Below are positions 6,818-16,310 of a stretch of DNA of 32,307 nucleotides, piece after piece; position 1 is the stretch's first letter; every line of letters starts with the position of its first letter. The stretch is from contig JAIPES010000024.1 of assembly GCA_021737045.1 (NCBI GenBank), positions 1 through 32,307 of the forward strand, read 5' to 3'. Below the pieces are notes generated by a model. It was not told the DNA's origin. It was given only the letters and a program-made list of their open reading frames with translations, and did not search any database. The translations under genes were made by a program, and so were the position numbers. The DNA comes from Desulfobacteraceae bacterium (lineage in GTDB: Bacteria > Desulfobacterota > Desulfobacteria > Desulfobacterales > Desulfosalsimonadaceae).

Positions 6818-9756
6818 TATTCCGGCCTCCAGTGGGCAATCAAAGTGCTGTCGAGATTGCTGCCGTCAAAGTTTGTCTCCGTGATCGTTGCCCGCAGAAA
6901 GTCCACCTGGAAAAGATTGGCCCGGGCAAGGCTGGCCCGCACCAGCCGTGCCTTGGCAAGGGAGCCGCCCATGAGATTGATCCTCTCCAGATTCGCCCCT
7001 GTGAGGTTTGCGCTCCGGAACTGGGCATTTTTGGCACTGGCTCCGGAGAAATCCGCACCCGAAAGATCCGCGCTTTCAAAATAGCTGTTTTCGAGATCCG
7101 CCCCGGAAAAGTCTGTGTTTTGAAGGGTCATGCGCTGGAAATTGGATTGCTGCAGGTTGGCCTCCCGGAAACTCAATCCCTCAAGACAGACGGCTTCGGC
7201 ATCGGTTCCGGCAAAACAGCTCTGGTTAAATACAGCCCGGTCAAAGCAGACGTTTTTGAGGATCATGTTGGCAAACAAACACCGGGTCATGGCGGCCCCG
7301 GCAAAGGTGACATCGTTTAGCCGTCCGTTTAGGAAAAATGACCCGGAAAGGTCCGCATCAGTGAAATCCGCACCGCGGATATCAGGCTCGAGAAACTGAA
7401 TCCCGGAGACATCGGCCCCGGAAAAACGCGCCTGATCCATGCGCACATACAATGTCTCGGCTTCCTTCAGATTGGCAGCGGTAAAATCCGCTCCTGTAAA
7501 ATCCCCTTTGGACAAGACGGCGCTGCGGCAGTCGGCCCGCACAAAAATGCACCCGGCAGCGTCTGACGCACCGATATTGGCGCCCTGTAAATTGGCGCCG
7601 GTGAGGTCGGCCCCGGTGAGATCGGCCCGGACAAGAAAAGCCCCGCTCAGGTTTGCGCCTTTCAGGCTGGCGCCGGAAAAATTGACCTGTTCAAAAAACG
7701 CTTCGGACAGATCCATTTGATCCAGCCGGGCGCCCGAAAGATCAATACAGGCCCAGTCCCCGCCGGCAACCGGCTTGCCGGCGGCCACAGCATCCAGAAA
7801 TTCCGCCCGGACCGCTTTGACGGGTTTGCTGTGCGGCGGCAGTCCCACCTCCATGAAATGGGCGCCCATGATATAGCCGGCCCTGAACTGCTGTTCCAGC
7901 TCATGGAGCGACTCCCGGATCTCATTTGCGGCCTCTTCCATATCGGCTGTGAGCTGCGCCTCCAGGTCCCGGGTTTGCCCGGTTTCCATGCCGATGGATT
8001 TCAAGCCCTGCAAATGCGCCATGGCGGCCATGGCTTCATCGGGCAGGCGAAGGGGGAGTTTTTCCATGAGCGCTTCGGCATTGACCCGGGGCAGGGGCTG
8101 CGGGGGCGGGGTTTGGTCTTGCTCCGCCTCCAGGGCGTTTATCTGATCGTCGAGCTCCCGGAGTTCGTCGCTGGCATCATCGGGCATTTCCAGGCCGCTT
8201 TGCCGGTTTTCGGCCATTTGGCTTTTCAGGGTGTCGCGGACATTGGTCATCTGTTCCCGAAGTTTTTCCCGGGCCTGCTCATCTTTTTTTTGACCCATGA
8301 CCTCTGCGGCATCGGCGATTTCACCGATGCGGTCAAAAGGGAAATCCTCCAGGTCCACTTTGCCGCCCTGCCCGGAGGTGATCCCGGGCATAATCTCTTC
8401 GAGCTTGCGGGTAAATTCGTCCAGATCCGGATCAGTGACCTGCGCAGACCCGGGATCGGCCGGTTCACTGATCATCTTTTGCACATCAAAATCGTCGTCT
8501 TCGGGCATGGCGGCCGCGGCCGTGTCCGGCATACGGGTTTCCGCCATGGATTGCTCCGCCTGCCTGGCGGCTTCGTCGACCTTGTCCTCCACGGTTTTGC
8601 TGCAGGCATCTTCCCGGGCGGTGATGTTTTGGGACAGGGCACTGTTGTCATCGAGCTCCACCTCGCCTTTTTCCTGAAAAATGGCCAGGGCGGTGGGATC
8701 GCCGGGGGGGATCAGGTCCCGGGTCTGAAAATAGTTGAGAAACGGATTTTCCCCGGTCATCCGCCTTTCCAGGGCCTGGTGGTAATGGGCAAGGCTGCGC
8801 TTTTCATCCCGGCGGTTTTCATATGCCAGAAGCACGTCACTGATCTGGGTGGCCTCGTCATCGGCCACCTCGGTGATACCCCGGAAAACAAGCAGGCCCA
8901 GCTGTTTTCCCGGGAAAAACCAAACCGTGTCCAGGTTCAGGGGCAGCTCGCCGAAATCCGGTGTTTCCGTGCCGATGGTATGGCGGATAAAGGCCCGGGC
9001 GTAAAGATCCGGCAGCGCCCCGCTGATAACCGGCATCTCCGGGTGCATGTTTCGGATTTCAAAGGATTCGCTGCCCTGAAAATATCCCTGTATCCACTGG
9101 TCCTCCGGGCTGTTGAGAAAAAAACGCCAATCCATGTCTTCCGGGTATCCGGGGTAATATTTCAGCTTGTAGTTATCTTCGTAGGTTCCCCGAAAACGCA
9201 TGCGCTGGGGGCAGTCCAGAACCAGGGGGGCAATGCCGGCAGGGTCGGGCGCATCACCGGCGGAGGTGATCAGGCGGTCCGGATTTTCAATGCAGGGCAG
9301 CCGCCCGTCCTTATACCCCATGCCGTCCGGGTTTTTGGGATAATCCAAACCGCCGAATGCATGGGCGTAATCCACCGGAAGGGTTGTGATCGGCTCCGGG
9401 GAGGATGGCAGACCGCCGGTTTTCCACCTGCGGGGGCCGAACACGTAAAGGGATTTTTCACTCTTCCCAAGGCGCACCCGGACCTCGCCGCCGGTGACCG
9501 CCCGGCCGCCGGGTGCGAAAAACGCACCTGTGACCAGAAACTCCCCCCGGGGCTTGGGCATGCCCATCTCCGGGGTGGGATTGTCGGCCATGGCTTCAAA
9601 TGCGTCCTTTAAAAAATCAACATCCAGTCGGGTCTTGCCGGAGCACAGGTCAATGCCCAGCGTTGCCGAGACAACAAAGAAAAAGCGCCGGTTTTGTTCC
9701 ATCACCCGATGGTTGAGTCCCGTCTGCAGGGGGCGGTATGGTTGGATAACATGCAT
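6817..9756 (-). CDS. DUF2169-pentapeptide repeat fusion protein, putative T6SS adaptor
   Basis: A 979-aa three-part protein. Residues 1 to about 335 are a DUF2169 domain (LPVDYAHAFGGLDYPKNP, the Asp/Trp-rich segment around MDWRFFLNSPEDQWI, and DTVWFFPGKQLGLLVF). Residues about 340-650 are a charged, Glu/Gln/Met-rich, coiled-coil-like linker. Residues about 665-975 are pentapeptide repeats. DUF2169 proteins sit at VgrG loci and at least one (in Agrobacterium) acts as an adaptor for effector loading onto VgrG/PAAR. Here the domain is fused to a beta-helical rod. It follows vgrG by 18 bp, with only a weak GAGGAAAAA ribosome binding site, and overlaps the next pentapeptide gene by one base. Confidence 0.92.
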   Translation of the reverse strand: MHVIQPYRPLQTGLNHRVMEQNRRFFFVVSATLGIDLCSGKTRLDVDFLKDAFEAMADNPTPEMGMPKPRGEFLVTGAFFAPGGRAVTGGEVRVRLGKSEKSLYVFGPRRWKTGGLPSSPEPITTLPVDYAHAFGGLDYPKNPDGMGYKDGRLPCIENPDRLITSAGDAPDPAGIAPLVLDCPQRMRFRGTYEDNYKLKYYPGYPEDMDWRFFLNSPEDQWIQGYFQGSESFEIRNMHPEMPVISGALPDLYARAFIRHTIGTETPDFGELPLNLDTVWFFPGKQLGLLVFRGITEVADDEATQISDVLLAYENRRDEKRSLAHYHQALERRMTGENPFLNYFQTRDLIPPGDPTALAIFQEKGEVELDDNSALSQNITAREDACSKTVEDKVDEAARQAEQSMAETRMPDTAAAAMPEDDDFDVQKMISEPADPGSAQVTDPDLDEFTRKLEEIMPGITSGQGGKVDLEDFPFDRIGEIADAAEVMGQKKDEQAREKLREQMTNVRDTLKSQMAENRQSGLEMPDDASDELRELDDQINALEAEQDQTPPPQPLPRVNAEALMEKLPLRLPDEAMAAMAHLQGLKSIGMETGQTRDLEAQLTADMEEAANEIRESLHELEQQFRAGYIMGAHFMEVGLPPHSKPVKAVRAEFLDAVAAGKPVAGGDWACIDLSGARLDQMDLSEAFFEQVNFSGASLKGANLSGAFLVRADLTGADLTGANLQGANIGASDAAGCIFVRADCRSAVLSKGDFTGADFTAANLKEAETLYVRMDQARFSGADVSGIQFLEPDIRGADFTDADLSGSFFLNGRLNDVTFAGAAMTRCLFANMILKNVCFDRAVFNQSCFAGTDAEAVCLEGLSFREANLQQSNFQRMTLQNTDFSGADLENSYFESADLSGADFSGASAKNAQFRSANLTGANLERINLMGGSLAKARLVRASLARANLFQVDFLRATITETNFDGSNLDSTLIAHWRPE

Positions 9757-9774
9757 GTTTTGTGGCTTTTTCCT

Positions 9775-12528
9775 CTACATCCGGACGCGAAGGGTGTCAA
9801 CTGCGGCCTTTAAGCTTGTCTCCTTGGCAAATTCGAGCAGTCCGCCGGCCTTGACAGACAATTTGCCGTCATTGTTATCAATGTCAATTTTTGCGGTTGT
9901 CCGCAGATCGCATTTGATGGCAATGGCCAGACCGGTCTCCACTGAAAGAGACAGGCCCTTAAACGATTCCAGCCCCAGTTTGAGTCCCTGATAGCTTGAA
10001 AGGTCTATGGCCGCGGCCTGGTGCATGGCGGCGTTTAGCGACAGTCCCTTAAAGGAGGACAGGCCGATTTTCCCCCCCGTGTAGGAGCCAATGCCCATCT
10101 GCAGACCCTTGGCAACGGTCAGGTCCAGGCTGGCCGCCCGTTTGAAGTCAAAGGCCATGCTCGAGGCCATTGTAAAATGAAAAGCGTTGCTGGCGGCCAT
10201 GGTAAAGTCAAGAGAGGTGCTGGCGGCAAACTTCATGTCCATTGACATGGTGTTGGCCCACTTGAAATCAAAGCTGTGCACGGCATTGGGCTGTTTCTGG
10301 CTGATGCTGTAAGACAGCATGTTGCCCGTATGGGGGCACCATTTTGTCTCCTCGGTTTTTCCCTTTTCAGAAACGCTGTAAAGGGTTTTTCTGCCCTTGC
10401 CGTTGTATTTTTCCTCCACGTGACGGCCGCCTACCTGGATTTCCTGAGATGAGCCCTTTGTCACGGAAATCGTGCTGCCATCGGTGTATTCGTAAGCGTC
10501 CCCGAAATGTTTTTCCACCCAGATGTTTTTCCAGCCGTCCGAGGCCTCATGGGCGAGATCGATCAATTGGTTTGTGGATCCGCCGTGCTCTTCTGACTTG
10601 ACCGTGCGCCAGCCGTTCCAGTTCGGCCCGCCCGCATCCAGCAGGTCGTAGTGGTGTTCTTTGTTTAACTCCGGGCTCTGGTCCAGGTGTTCTTCCACGT
10701 AGCAGTTGCCCAGGTTGTAATTCCAGTAGCCGCCAAAGTCATAAATATTGCCTTCCTGAAGGTTGACCGTATCAAGGGAGGACAGGTGTACATGCGCCTT
10801 TCGGAATACATCGCTGAAAAAGTTCGCCTGGGGCTGATGGCTGTTGTGGATATCGATCATTCCGGTGGGGTTGTATCCGCTGCCCGGGCCGAAGTTGGAT
10901 TTCAAATCTTCGATCTTGGGCTCCCGGCCGTCTGAAAGCGAATCCTGCGGGTCATAGGCATGATACTCCCCGTAACGGTTCTGGGCCTCGCGCCACAAGT
11001 CCCCCGGAGAATGGATCCGGATGGCTTCATGCCGGTTTTTGTCCTCAAACTCGATGTAATTGTTGCCCCCCAGCAGGTTGCCGCGCCCGGTCTGAATCAG
11101 CGACTTGGTCTGGTTGCGTTCGTTTATCGGGCTGATCGCCTGGGGGGTGGGCACGGCCCCGGCAATGACCGGTCGGTCCGGGTCCCCTTCGATAAAGGTC
11201 AAAAGCACCTCGGTGCCCTTGTGCAGGGGAAAGTGCATCCCCTGGTTGGAGCCGGCATAGGGCTGCATCATTCGGATCCAGGCCGAGGCCTTGCCGCCGC
11301 TTCGGCCGCTTCGGTCAAAGGGCAGAATCACCTTGTAGCGGCCCTCGGCGTCGAGCTCCGCGTAGGTGCCGTCGCCGGCCGCATCAATGCGGGCGTTTAG
11401 CGTGCCGTAAAAACGGGGTTTTTCGGTTTTGCGCTCCGGGCGGAACTGGACCGATGCCGGCAGGGCCGTGACCCGGTTGACGTATGCGGGGCCGGTTTCC
11501 TGCTCCGGGACCTGCCCGGGCAGGCCCGCGAGCATAAATGATGCCTGGTTTCCCTGGTGGGAAACTTCCACGGTCAGATAGTCCTGGTTGAATGCCGGAC
11601 GGAAATGATTGTCCAGATGAAAACTGTAGCCGGGCCGGAGAAACGGAATGGTGGTGTCACCAAAAAAGGTCTGCATCCAGCACTGGTAGGACTCGGCCCG
11701 GATACGGGTCAGCCGGCCGGCCTGCTCCGGGCTTGTGAAGTGATCCCCGTAGAAATAGACCTGGCCGTGGCCTTCTTCAAACACATCCGCGGATCCTTCC
11801 AGCGGAAGCTCCGGGCGGCCAAAGTTATGATCCCTGAGATGGACGGATTTGGGCACCATTTTCTGGCGGCAGAAAAAATTCTTGATGACCTCCTCCCGGT
11901 ACAAGGTATCCAGGCCGCTTGGCGGGGAATAGTAAATGCTCCGGCCTTCTGCCATGTATGTGTGGGCCATGCGGGTATCGGTGATAATCAGTTTTTCCCC
12001 GGACCCGGTCTGCTCAAAGTAATAATAAATGCCCTCGCGCTCCATTAAGCGCCGGACAAAGTGCATATGGGTTTCGCGGTACTGGCACACATATTCCCAT
12101 TTCGGATAGGTGCCTTCCAGGCGGATATCAAAATCATCATTCATCAGGCCCCCGGAGCGAAGGACCTGTTCGATGATCTCCGGCACGCTTTTGTCGAGAA
12201 AAACCTGATTAAAAGGCGTCTGGGTCAGCCACCAGACCCTGGGCACCAGGCGTGCGCTGTAAAAGCACATGTCCCCGACCTGGTGGAGCTGTTCAAACTC
12301 CGAGACAATCCCGTTGAAGCAAATATTGCCTTCCTCGCGCAAAAACGTGAGCCGGGCCGGGTTCTGTATGATTTCGTTTAAATCCAGCTCCATATCCGCG
12401 GACACGAGCTGAATGTCAAATTCGTAGATCCTCGACAGTCCCTCGGTGCCGCTAAAGCGCACCACTCCGAAAATGTCTCCGGGAATGCCAAGTGAAACAA
12501 AAGAAAACCGTTTTTCATTGACCGCCAT
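9775..12528 (-). CDS. vgrG: VgrG (TssI) type VI spike protein with long beta-rich C-terminal extension
   Basis: A 917-aa VgrG. The N-terminal part (residues about 1-350) is the gp27-like hub (IYEFDIQLVSAD, YVCQYRETHMHFVRRLMEREGI). The gp5-like OB region follows (GRYKVILPFDR, WIRMMQPYAG, EVLLTFIEGDPDRPVIAGA), then the conserved NYIEFEDKN needle entry. The last 380 residues lack a recognisable catalytic domain. They consist of Gly-poor strands with imperfect repeats: DF(T/K)xAxSxAF units, then S(S/Y)(F/Y)xGLxL units near the C-terminus. Role: trimeric puncturing tip on the Hcp tube, probably capped by the DUF4150 protein. The ATG follows AAGGAG. It lies downstream of clpV by about 98 bp and upstream of the DUF2169 adaptor gene. 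Confidence 0.97.
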   Translation of the reverse strand: MAVNEKRFSFVSLGIPGDIFGVVRFSGTEGLSRIYEFDIQLVSADMELDLNEIIQNPARLTFLREEGNICFNGIVSEFEQLHQVGDMCFYSARLVPRVWWLTQTPFNQVFLDKSVPEIIEQVLRSGGLMNDDFDIRLEGTYPKWEYVCQYRETHMHFVRRLMEREGIYYYFEQTGSGEKLIITDTRMAHTYMAEGRSIYYSPPSGLDTLYREEVIKNFFCRQKMVPKSVHLRDHNFGRPELPLEGSADVFEEGHGQVYFYGDHFTSPEQAGRLTRIRAESYQCWMQTFFGDTTIPFLRPGYSFHLDNHFRPAFNQDYLTVEVSHQGNQASFMLAGLPGQVPEQETGPAYVNRVTALPASVQFRPERKTEKPRFYGTLNARIDAAGDGTYAELDAEGRYKVILPFDRSGRSGGKASAWIRMMQPYAGSNQGMHFPLHKGTEVLLTFIEGDPDRPVIAGAVPTPQAISPINERNQTKSLIQTGRGNLLGGNNYIEFEDKNRHEAIRIHSPGDLWREAQNRYGEYHAYDPQDSLSDGREPKIEDLKSNFGPGSGYNPTGMIDIHNSHQPQANFFSDVFRKAHVHLSSLDTVNLQEGNIYDFGGYWNYNLGNCYVEEHLDQSPELNKEHHYDLLDAGGPNWNGWRTVKSEEHGGSTNQLIDLAHEASDGWKNIWVEKHFGDAYEYTDGSTISVTKGSSQEIQVGGRHVEEKYNGKGRKTLYSVSEKGKTEETKWCPHTGNMLSYSISQKQPNAVHSFDFKWANTMSMDMKFAASTSLDFTMAASNAFHFTMASSMAFDFKRAASLDLTVAKGLQMGIGSYTGGKIGLSSFKGLSLNAAMHQAAAIDLSSYQGLKLGLESFKGLSLSVETGLAIAIKCDLRTTAKIDIDNNDGKLSVKAGGLLEFAKETSLKAAVDTLRVRM

Positions 12529-12626
12529 TGGGTATTTCTCCTTGTCCCCGCCCGGCCCGGGCGGGGTCGCTTGTCACCGGATAGAGCGCATCCCGGTTTC
12601 CGGTCAAAACCCGGATGCGGTTTTGC

Positions 12627-15257
12627 TTATCCAAATGCAATCTGAAACTCTCCCTGTTCGCCGGTTGTCAGCGAGATGGTGCCGGGCAGTTCGCCGTCTT
12701 CGCCCATGCCCTGCAAAAGCGTCTGGGAGATCTGCGGCATGACCTTGCCCTGCAGGATGTAGTCGATGTTTCGGGCACCGGTTTCCACCTCGGCGCAGCG
12801 GGCGGTGATCTGTTCGACCACGTCATCGCCGTAGGTGAGTTTAATCTTGTTGTTCTGCTGCATGGTCTTTTGCAGTCTGGCCAGTTTGAGCCCAACCACC
12901 CGGGCCATGGCCACGGGGTTGAGGCTGTAGTAAGGCACCACGGTCATCCGGGCCAGAAGTGCGGGCTTGAAGTGCTTGGACAGCAAGGGGCGAACCGCGC
13001 CCATCACCGCGTCCATGGGCGGAATATCTTCTTCGCCATGGGTCATTTCCTGGATCACATCCGTGGCCAGGTTGCTGGTGAGAATGATCACGGTGTTTTT
13101 GAAATTGATGTCCTTGCCCTCGCCGTCAGACAGGGTGCCTTTGTCAAAGACCTGGTAAAAAAGGTTCATCACGTCCGGGTGGGCCTTTTCCACCTCGTCG
13201 AGCAACACCACGGAATAGGGGTTCTGGCGAACGGCCTCAGACAGCATCCCGCCTTCGCCGTAACCCACATAGCCCGGAGGCGAGCCGATCAGGCGGCTGG
13301 TGGAGTGCCGTTCCTGGAATTCGCTCATGTTGATGGTCACAATATTGTGCTCCCCGCCGAACAAAAGATCGGCCACACCCAGGCCGGTTTCGGTCTTGCC
13401 CACTCCGCTGGGGCCCACAAGAAGAAACACGCCCAGGGGCTGGTCCGGGTTTTTAATCCCGGACTTGGCGGCCTTGATCACTTCTCCGATGGCGGCAATG
13501 GCGTGATCCTGACCCTTGATGCGCTCGCCGAGTCGCTCTTCAATGTTTAAGATGGTCTTTACCTGATCGCGCTGAATCTTGCCCAGGGGGATGCCGGTCC
13601 AGTCCGAAACCACCTTTCCCACCACATCCGGGCAAACCTCGATGCGCACCATGGGATCGTCTTCCTGGATTCCGGCAAGCGCTTTTGCGGCTTCGGCCAG
13701 CTGGACGTTGAGCGCTTCCTTTTCTCCGTTGCCCGATCCCTCCATGGCCTGGATCTGGTTGCGGATATCGACAACCGCGGCGGCCTGGTTTTTTTCCTGC
13801 TGCCAGCGCGCCGTGATGTTTTCAATCTGCCGGTCCCGGTCTTCCATGGCCGCAAGCAGCTGCTCGTATCGTTCCGCCTCAACTTCAATGCCGTTGTCCC
13901 GGTCCCGGTCAAGGGCCCGTTTTTCGCGTTCCAGGGCCTGGCGGGCCCGTTGGGCATCGGTTAGGACCGGCGGCTTGGCCGTGAGATTGATCTTGATGCG
14001 CGCACAGCTCGTATCCAAAAGATCAATGGCCTTGTCCGGCAGAAACCGGCCGCTGATGTAGCGGTCCGCATACTCGGCGGCCGCAACAATGGCATCGTCT
14101 CTGACAATGACCTTATGGGAGGCCTCGTAATTGTCCTTAAGGCCCCGCAGAATAAGGGTTGCCACTGATACATCCGGCTCTGCCAGTTTAATGAGCTGAA
14201 AGCGCCGGGCCAGGGCCGGGTCTTTTTCAAAGTATTTCTTGTACTCGCTCCAGGTGGTGGCTGCACAGGTTTTGATCTCACCCCGGGCCAGGGCGGGTTT
14301 GAGAAGGTTGGCGGCATCCGAGCTGCCGGCCGAACCGCCGGCACCGATCAGGGTATGGGCTTCGTCAATAAATAAAATAATGGGCTTTTCCGAGGCCTTG
14401 ATCTCGCTTAAAACCCCCTTGAGCCGGTTTTCAAACTCGCCTTTCATGCCGGCGCCCGCCTCCAGCGCCCCCATATCCAGGCCCAGCAGGGTTACATTTT
14501 GCAGCATTTCCGGCACGTCGTCTTCTGTGATGCGGAGGGCCAGTCCTTCGATCACCGCGGTTTTGCCCACCCCCGGCTCGCCCACCAGGATGGGGTTGTT
14601 TTTCCGGCGGCGGGCCAGCACGTCAATGATCTGGTGAATCTCTTCTTCGCGGCCGAATACCGGGTCAATATTTCCGGCTGCGGCCTTGGCGGTAAAATCC
14701 TGGCAGTACTTGGCCAGATACCCGTCTGGCCCCGGAGCCCCGGATGCGTCCCCGGATTGCCCGCCTTCCTGCGGCGCCTGCTGCTGCTCCGCGGAACCCT
14801 CGGTGATTTTCCAGAAATTGGTCTGCAGGGTCTCGCGGTTGATTTTTTTGAGCAAATCCACAAACGGGCCGCTGCCAAAGTATGTGGGCCGGGTCAAAAA
14901 CGCTGTCAGAATCGCGCCGGTACGCACACGCCTGGCGCCCAGGTCAATGGAGGTGAGCATCCAGGCCTTTTCAAACAGCTCCACCAGCAGGGGTGAAAAT
15001 GTGGGTTTTCCCGGGTTGCCGGCCTTCTGGTCCTCCAGTGCGTCGGTTAAGGCCGAGCTGACCCGGGCCGGGTCGATTTCAAAATATCGCAGAATCACCT
15101 GGATATCACCCGAGGTGTCTTCCAGGCTCTTGAGCAGAAACTGCTCCACGGTGATCTCGTAATTGGTCCGGGATACGCACAGGCCCACGGCATTGTGCAA
15201 GACATTGGTGCTCTGGTCGTTTAGTTTTGAAAACAGGGATTTGATGTCATGGTCCAT
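12627..15257 (-). CDS. clpV: ClpV (TssH) AAA+ ATPase, T6SS sheath disassembly
   Basis: An 876-aa Hsp100 protein. It has an N-terminal Clp-N domain (about residues 1-150), a Gln/Gly-rich linker, a first ATPase module with Walker A GEPGVGKT (about residue 225) and Walker B ILFIDEAHT, a coiled-coil middle region, and a second module with Walker A GPSGVGKT (about residue 614) and Walker B VVLLDEVEK. ClpV unfolds contracted TssB/TssC sheath for reuse. All ATP-binding motifs are intact and the length is typical. The ATG follows CGGAGAC. It lies 27 bp after tssG in the operon and is followed by vgrG. Confidence 0.97.
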   Translation of the reverse strand: MDHDIKSLFSKLNDQSTNVLHNAVGLCVSRTNYEITVEQFLLKSLEDTSGDIQVILRYFEIDPARVSSALTDALEDQKAGNPGKPTFSPLLVELFEKAWMLTSIDLGARRVRTGAILTAFLTRPTYFGSGPFVDLLKKINRETLQTNFWKITEGSAEQQQAPQEGGQSGDASGAPGPDGYLAKYCQDFTAKAAAGNIDPVFGREEEIHQIIDVLARRRKNNPILVGEPGVGKTAVIEGLALRITEDDVPEMLQNVTLLGLDMGALEAGAGMKGEFENRLKGVLSEIKASEKPIILFIDEAHTLIGAGGSAGSSDAANLLKPALARGEIKTCAATTWSEYKKYFEKDPALARRFQLIKLAEPDVSVATLILRGLKDNYEASHKVIVRDDAIVAAAEYADRYISGRFLPDKAIDLLDTSCARIKINLTAKPPVLTDAQRARQALEREKRALDRDRDNGIEVEAERYEQLLAAMEDRDRQIENITARWQQEKNQAAAVVDIRNQIQAMEGSGNGEKEALNVQLAEAAKALAGIQEDDPMVRIEVCPDVVGKVVSDWTGIPLGKIQRDQVKTILNIEERLGERIKGQDHAIAAIGEVIKAAKSGIKNPDQPLGVFLLVGPSGVGKTETGLGVADLLFGGEHNIVTINMSEFQERHSTSRLIGSPPGYVGYGEGGMLSEAVRQNPYSVVLLDEVEKAHPDVMNLFYQVFDKGTLSDGEGKDINFKNTVIILTSNLATDVIQEMTHGEEDIPPMDAVMGAVRPLLSKHFKPALLARMTVVPYYSLNPVAMARVVGLKLARLQKTMQQNNKIKLTYGDDVVEQITARCAEVETGARNIDYILQGKVMPQISQTLLQGMGEDGELPGTISLTTGEQGEFQIAFG

Positions 15258-15284
15258 TTCAGTCTCCGTGGTTTGTCAATTTTT

Positions 15285-16310
15285 TCAGCCAAGGGCCGTT
15301 TGCAGCCCGTATGCGGCATTGGGCGCCGGCTCCCACGGGTCGCAGTCCGGGCTGATCAGCCAGGTATGGTAGCCCAGTTGGCACCACTGCGGCCCGCCAA
15401 GGGTTGTGGTATGAATCTGATCATTGTGGACAATCAACCGGATGTCCACGCTCAACGGGTGATCCAGGTATGCGTTGACAACCCGGGTTATGCGGTCAAA
15501 CTCTTCGGTGCCCGGCGACATGTCGTGAAACCGTGCCGAATCCAGGGGACCGCAACGAATGCGGATTTTGCTGCTGTAGTCAAGAATCCGGACACCAATG
15601 TGGCTGTCGCAGCCCAGTTCACAGCCCTGGCGGCCCAGCAGACACCGCTGGTCCGGGTCAATGGCCACCCAATGGGCCACGCATTGATCGATTTCAACCC
15701 CGGGAAGCCGGAAAAAGTCGGCGATCAGGGTTTTGAGTCCGAGCGCGGAGCGAGTCCCGCCCATAAACAGTCCGGCATAGCACAGCAGGGCATCGCTTTC
15801 CGGCAGGCGGCTCCGGATTTCGGGCTCGGTCCGCCCGATGAGGCTATAGAGACGCTCAAGGCTGACCGGGTCTTTTTCGTCCACGATTTTGACCGGAAGG
15901 CGGTACTTGCTCCAGGATTCATAAAAGAGTTTGAAAATCCGGTCATTGAAGATGTCTAAAAAATCTCGTTTGACGCTTTCTTCTTCAAAAGCCTCGTCAA
16001 TGATTTCCTCGGTGTAATAGGTCGGCAGCGGCGAGCCCGGTCCGTAGAACCCCAGGAAATTGGCCGTGATTTCAAAACGCTGCTGGTCCTGTGTGGAAAT
16101 ATCCCGTATACCGGCCACATCCACGTCAGAAAAACCAAGGGACACGGGCGGGCGAATCCTGACGCAATTGCGCAGAAATTCGGAGAAATCGCCCCCGTTT
16201 TCACCGGCACGCCGCAGCAGACGAATGGCCTGAAAATAGCCGAACTGCTTCGGGCTGGCCAAAAGGCGGCTTTTCAATGTATCCGGGTTTTTCCGATGCG
16301 TATGGGCCAT
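15285..16310 (-). CDS. tssG: TssG (ImpH/VasB) baseplate protein
   Basis: A 341-aa baseplate wedge subunit. The N-terminal helix PKQFGYFQAIRLLRRAG and the downstream SLGFSDVDV and LDFFNDRIF-like region (FLDIFNDRIFKLFYESWSKY) are family marks, as are LLCYAGLFMG and the C-terminal LGYHTWL. TssG with TssF and TssE forms the baseplate wedges that recruit Hcp/VgrG. The ATG at 16310 follows GAGAGGA and overlaps the end of tssF by 37 bp, indicating coupled translation. Confidence 0.95.
   Translation of the reverse strand: MAHTHRKNPDTLKSRLLASPKQFGYFQAIRLLRRAGENGGDFSEFLRNCVRIRPPVSLGFSDVDVAGIRDISTQDQQRFEITANFLGFYGPGSPLPTYYTEEIIDEAFEEESVKRDFLDIFNDRIFKLFYESWSKYRLPVKIVDEKDPVSLERLYSLIGRTEPEIRSRLPESDALLCYAGLFMGGTRSALGLKTLIADFFRLPGVEIDQCVAHWVAIDPDQRCLLGRQGCELGCDSHIGVRILDYSSKIRIRCGPLDSARFHDMSPGTEEFDRITRVVNAYLDHPLSVDIRLIVHNDQIHTTTLGGPQWCQLGYHTWLISPDCDPWEPAPNAAYGLQTALG

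Noticed and set aside
7717-9612. A 631-codon plus-strand open frame opposite the DUF2169 fusion gene
   Set aside because: It is antisense to a gene with clear domains; long antisense frames are common opposite GC-rich coding DNA, and its translation has no recognisable motif.
5765-9756. Possible CRISPR or DNA tandem repeats because of many similar short motifs
   Set aside because: The similarity is at the protein level (pentapeptide repeats), with 15-base periodicity and variable DNA; there are no spacers and no cas genes.
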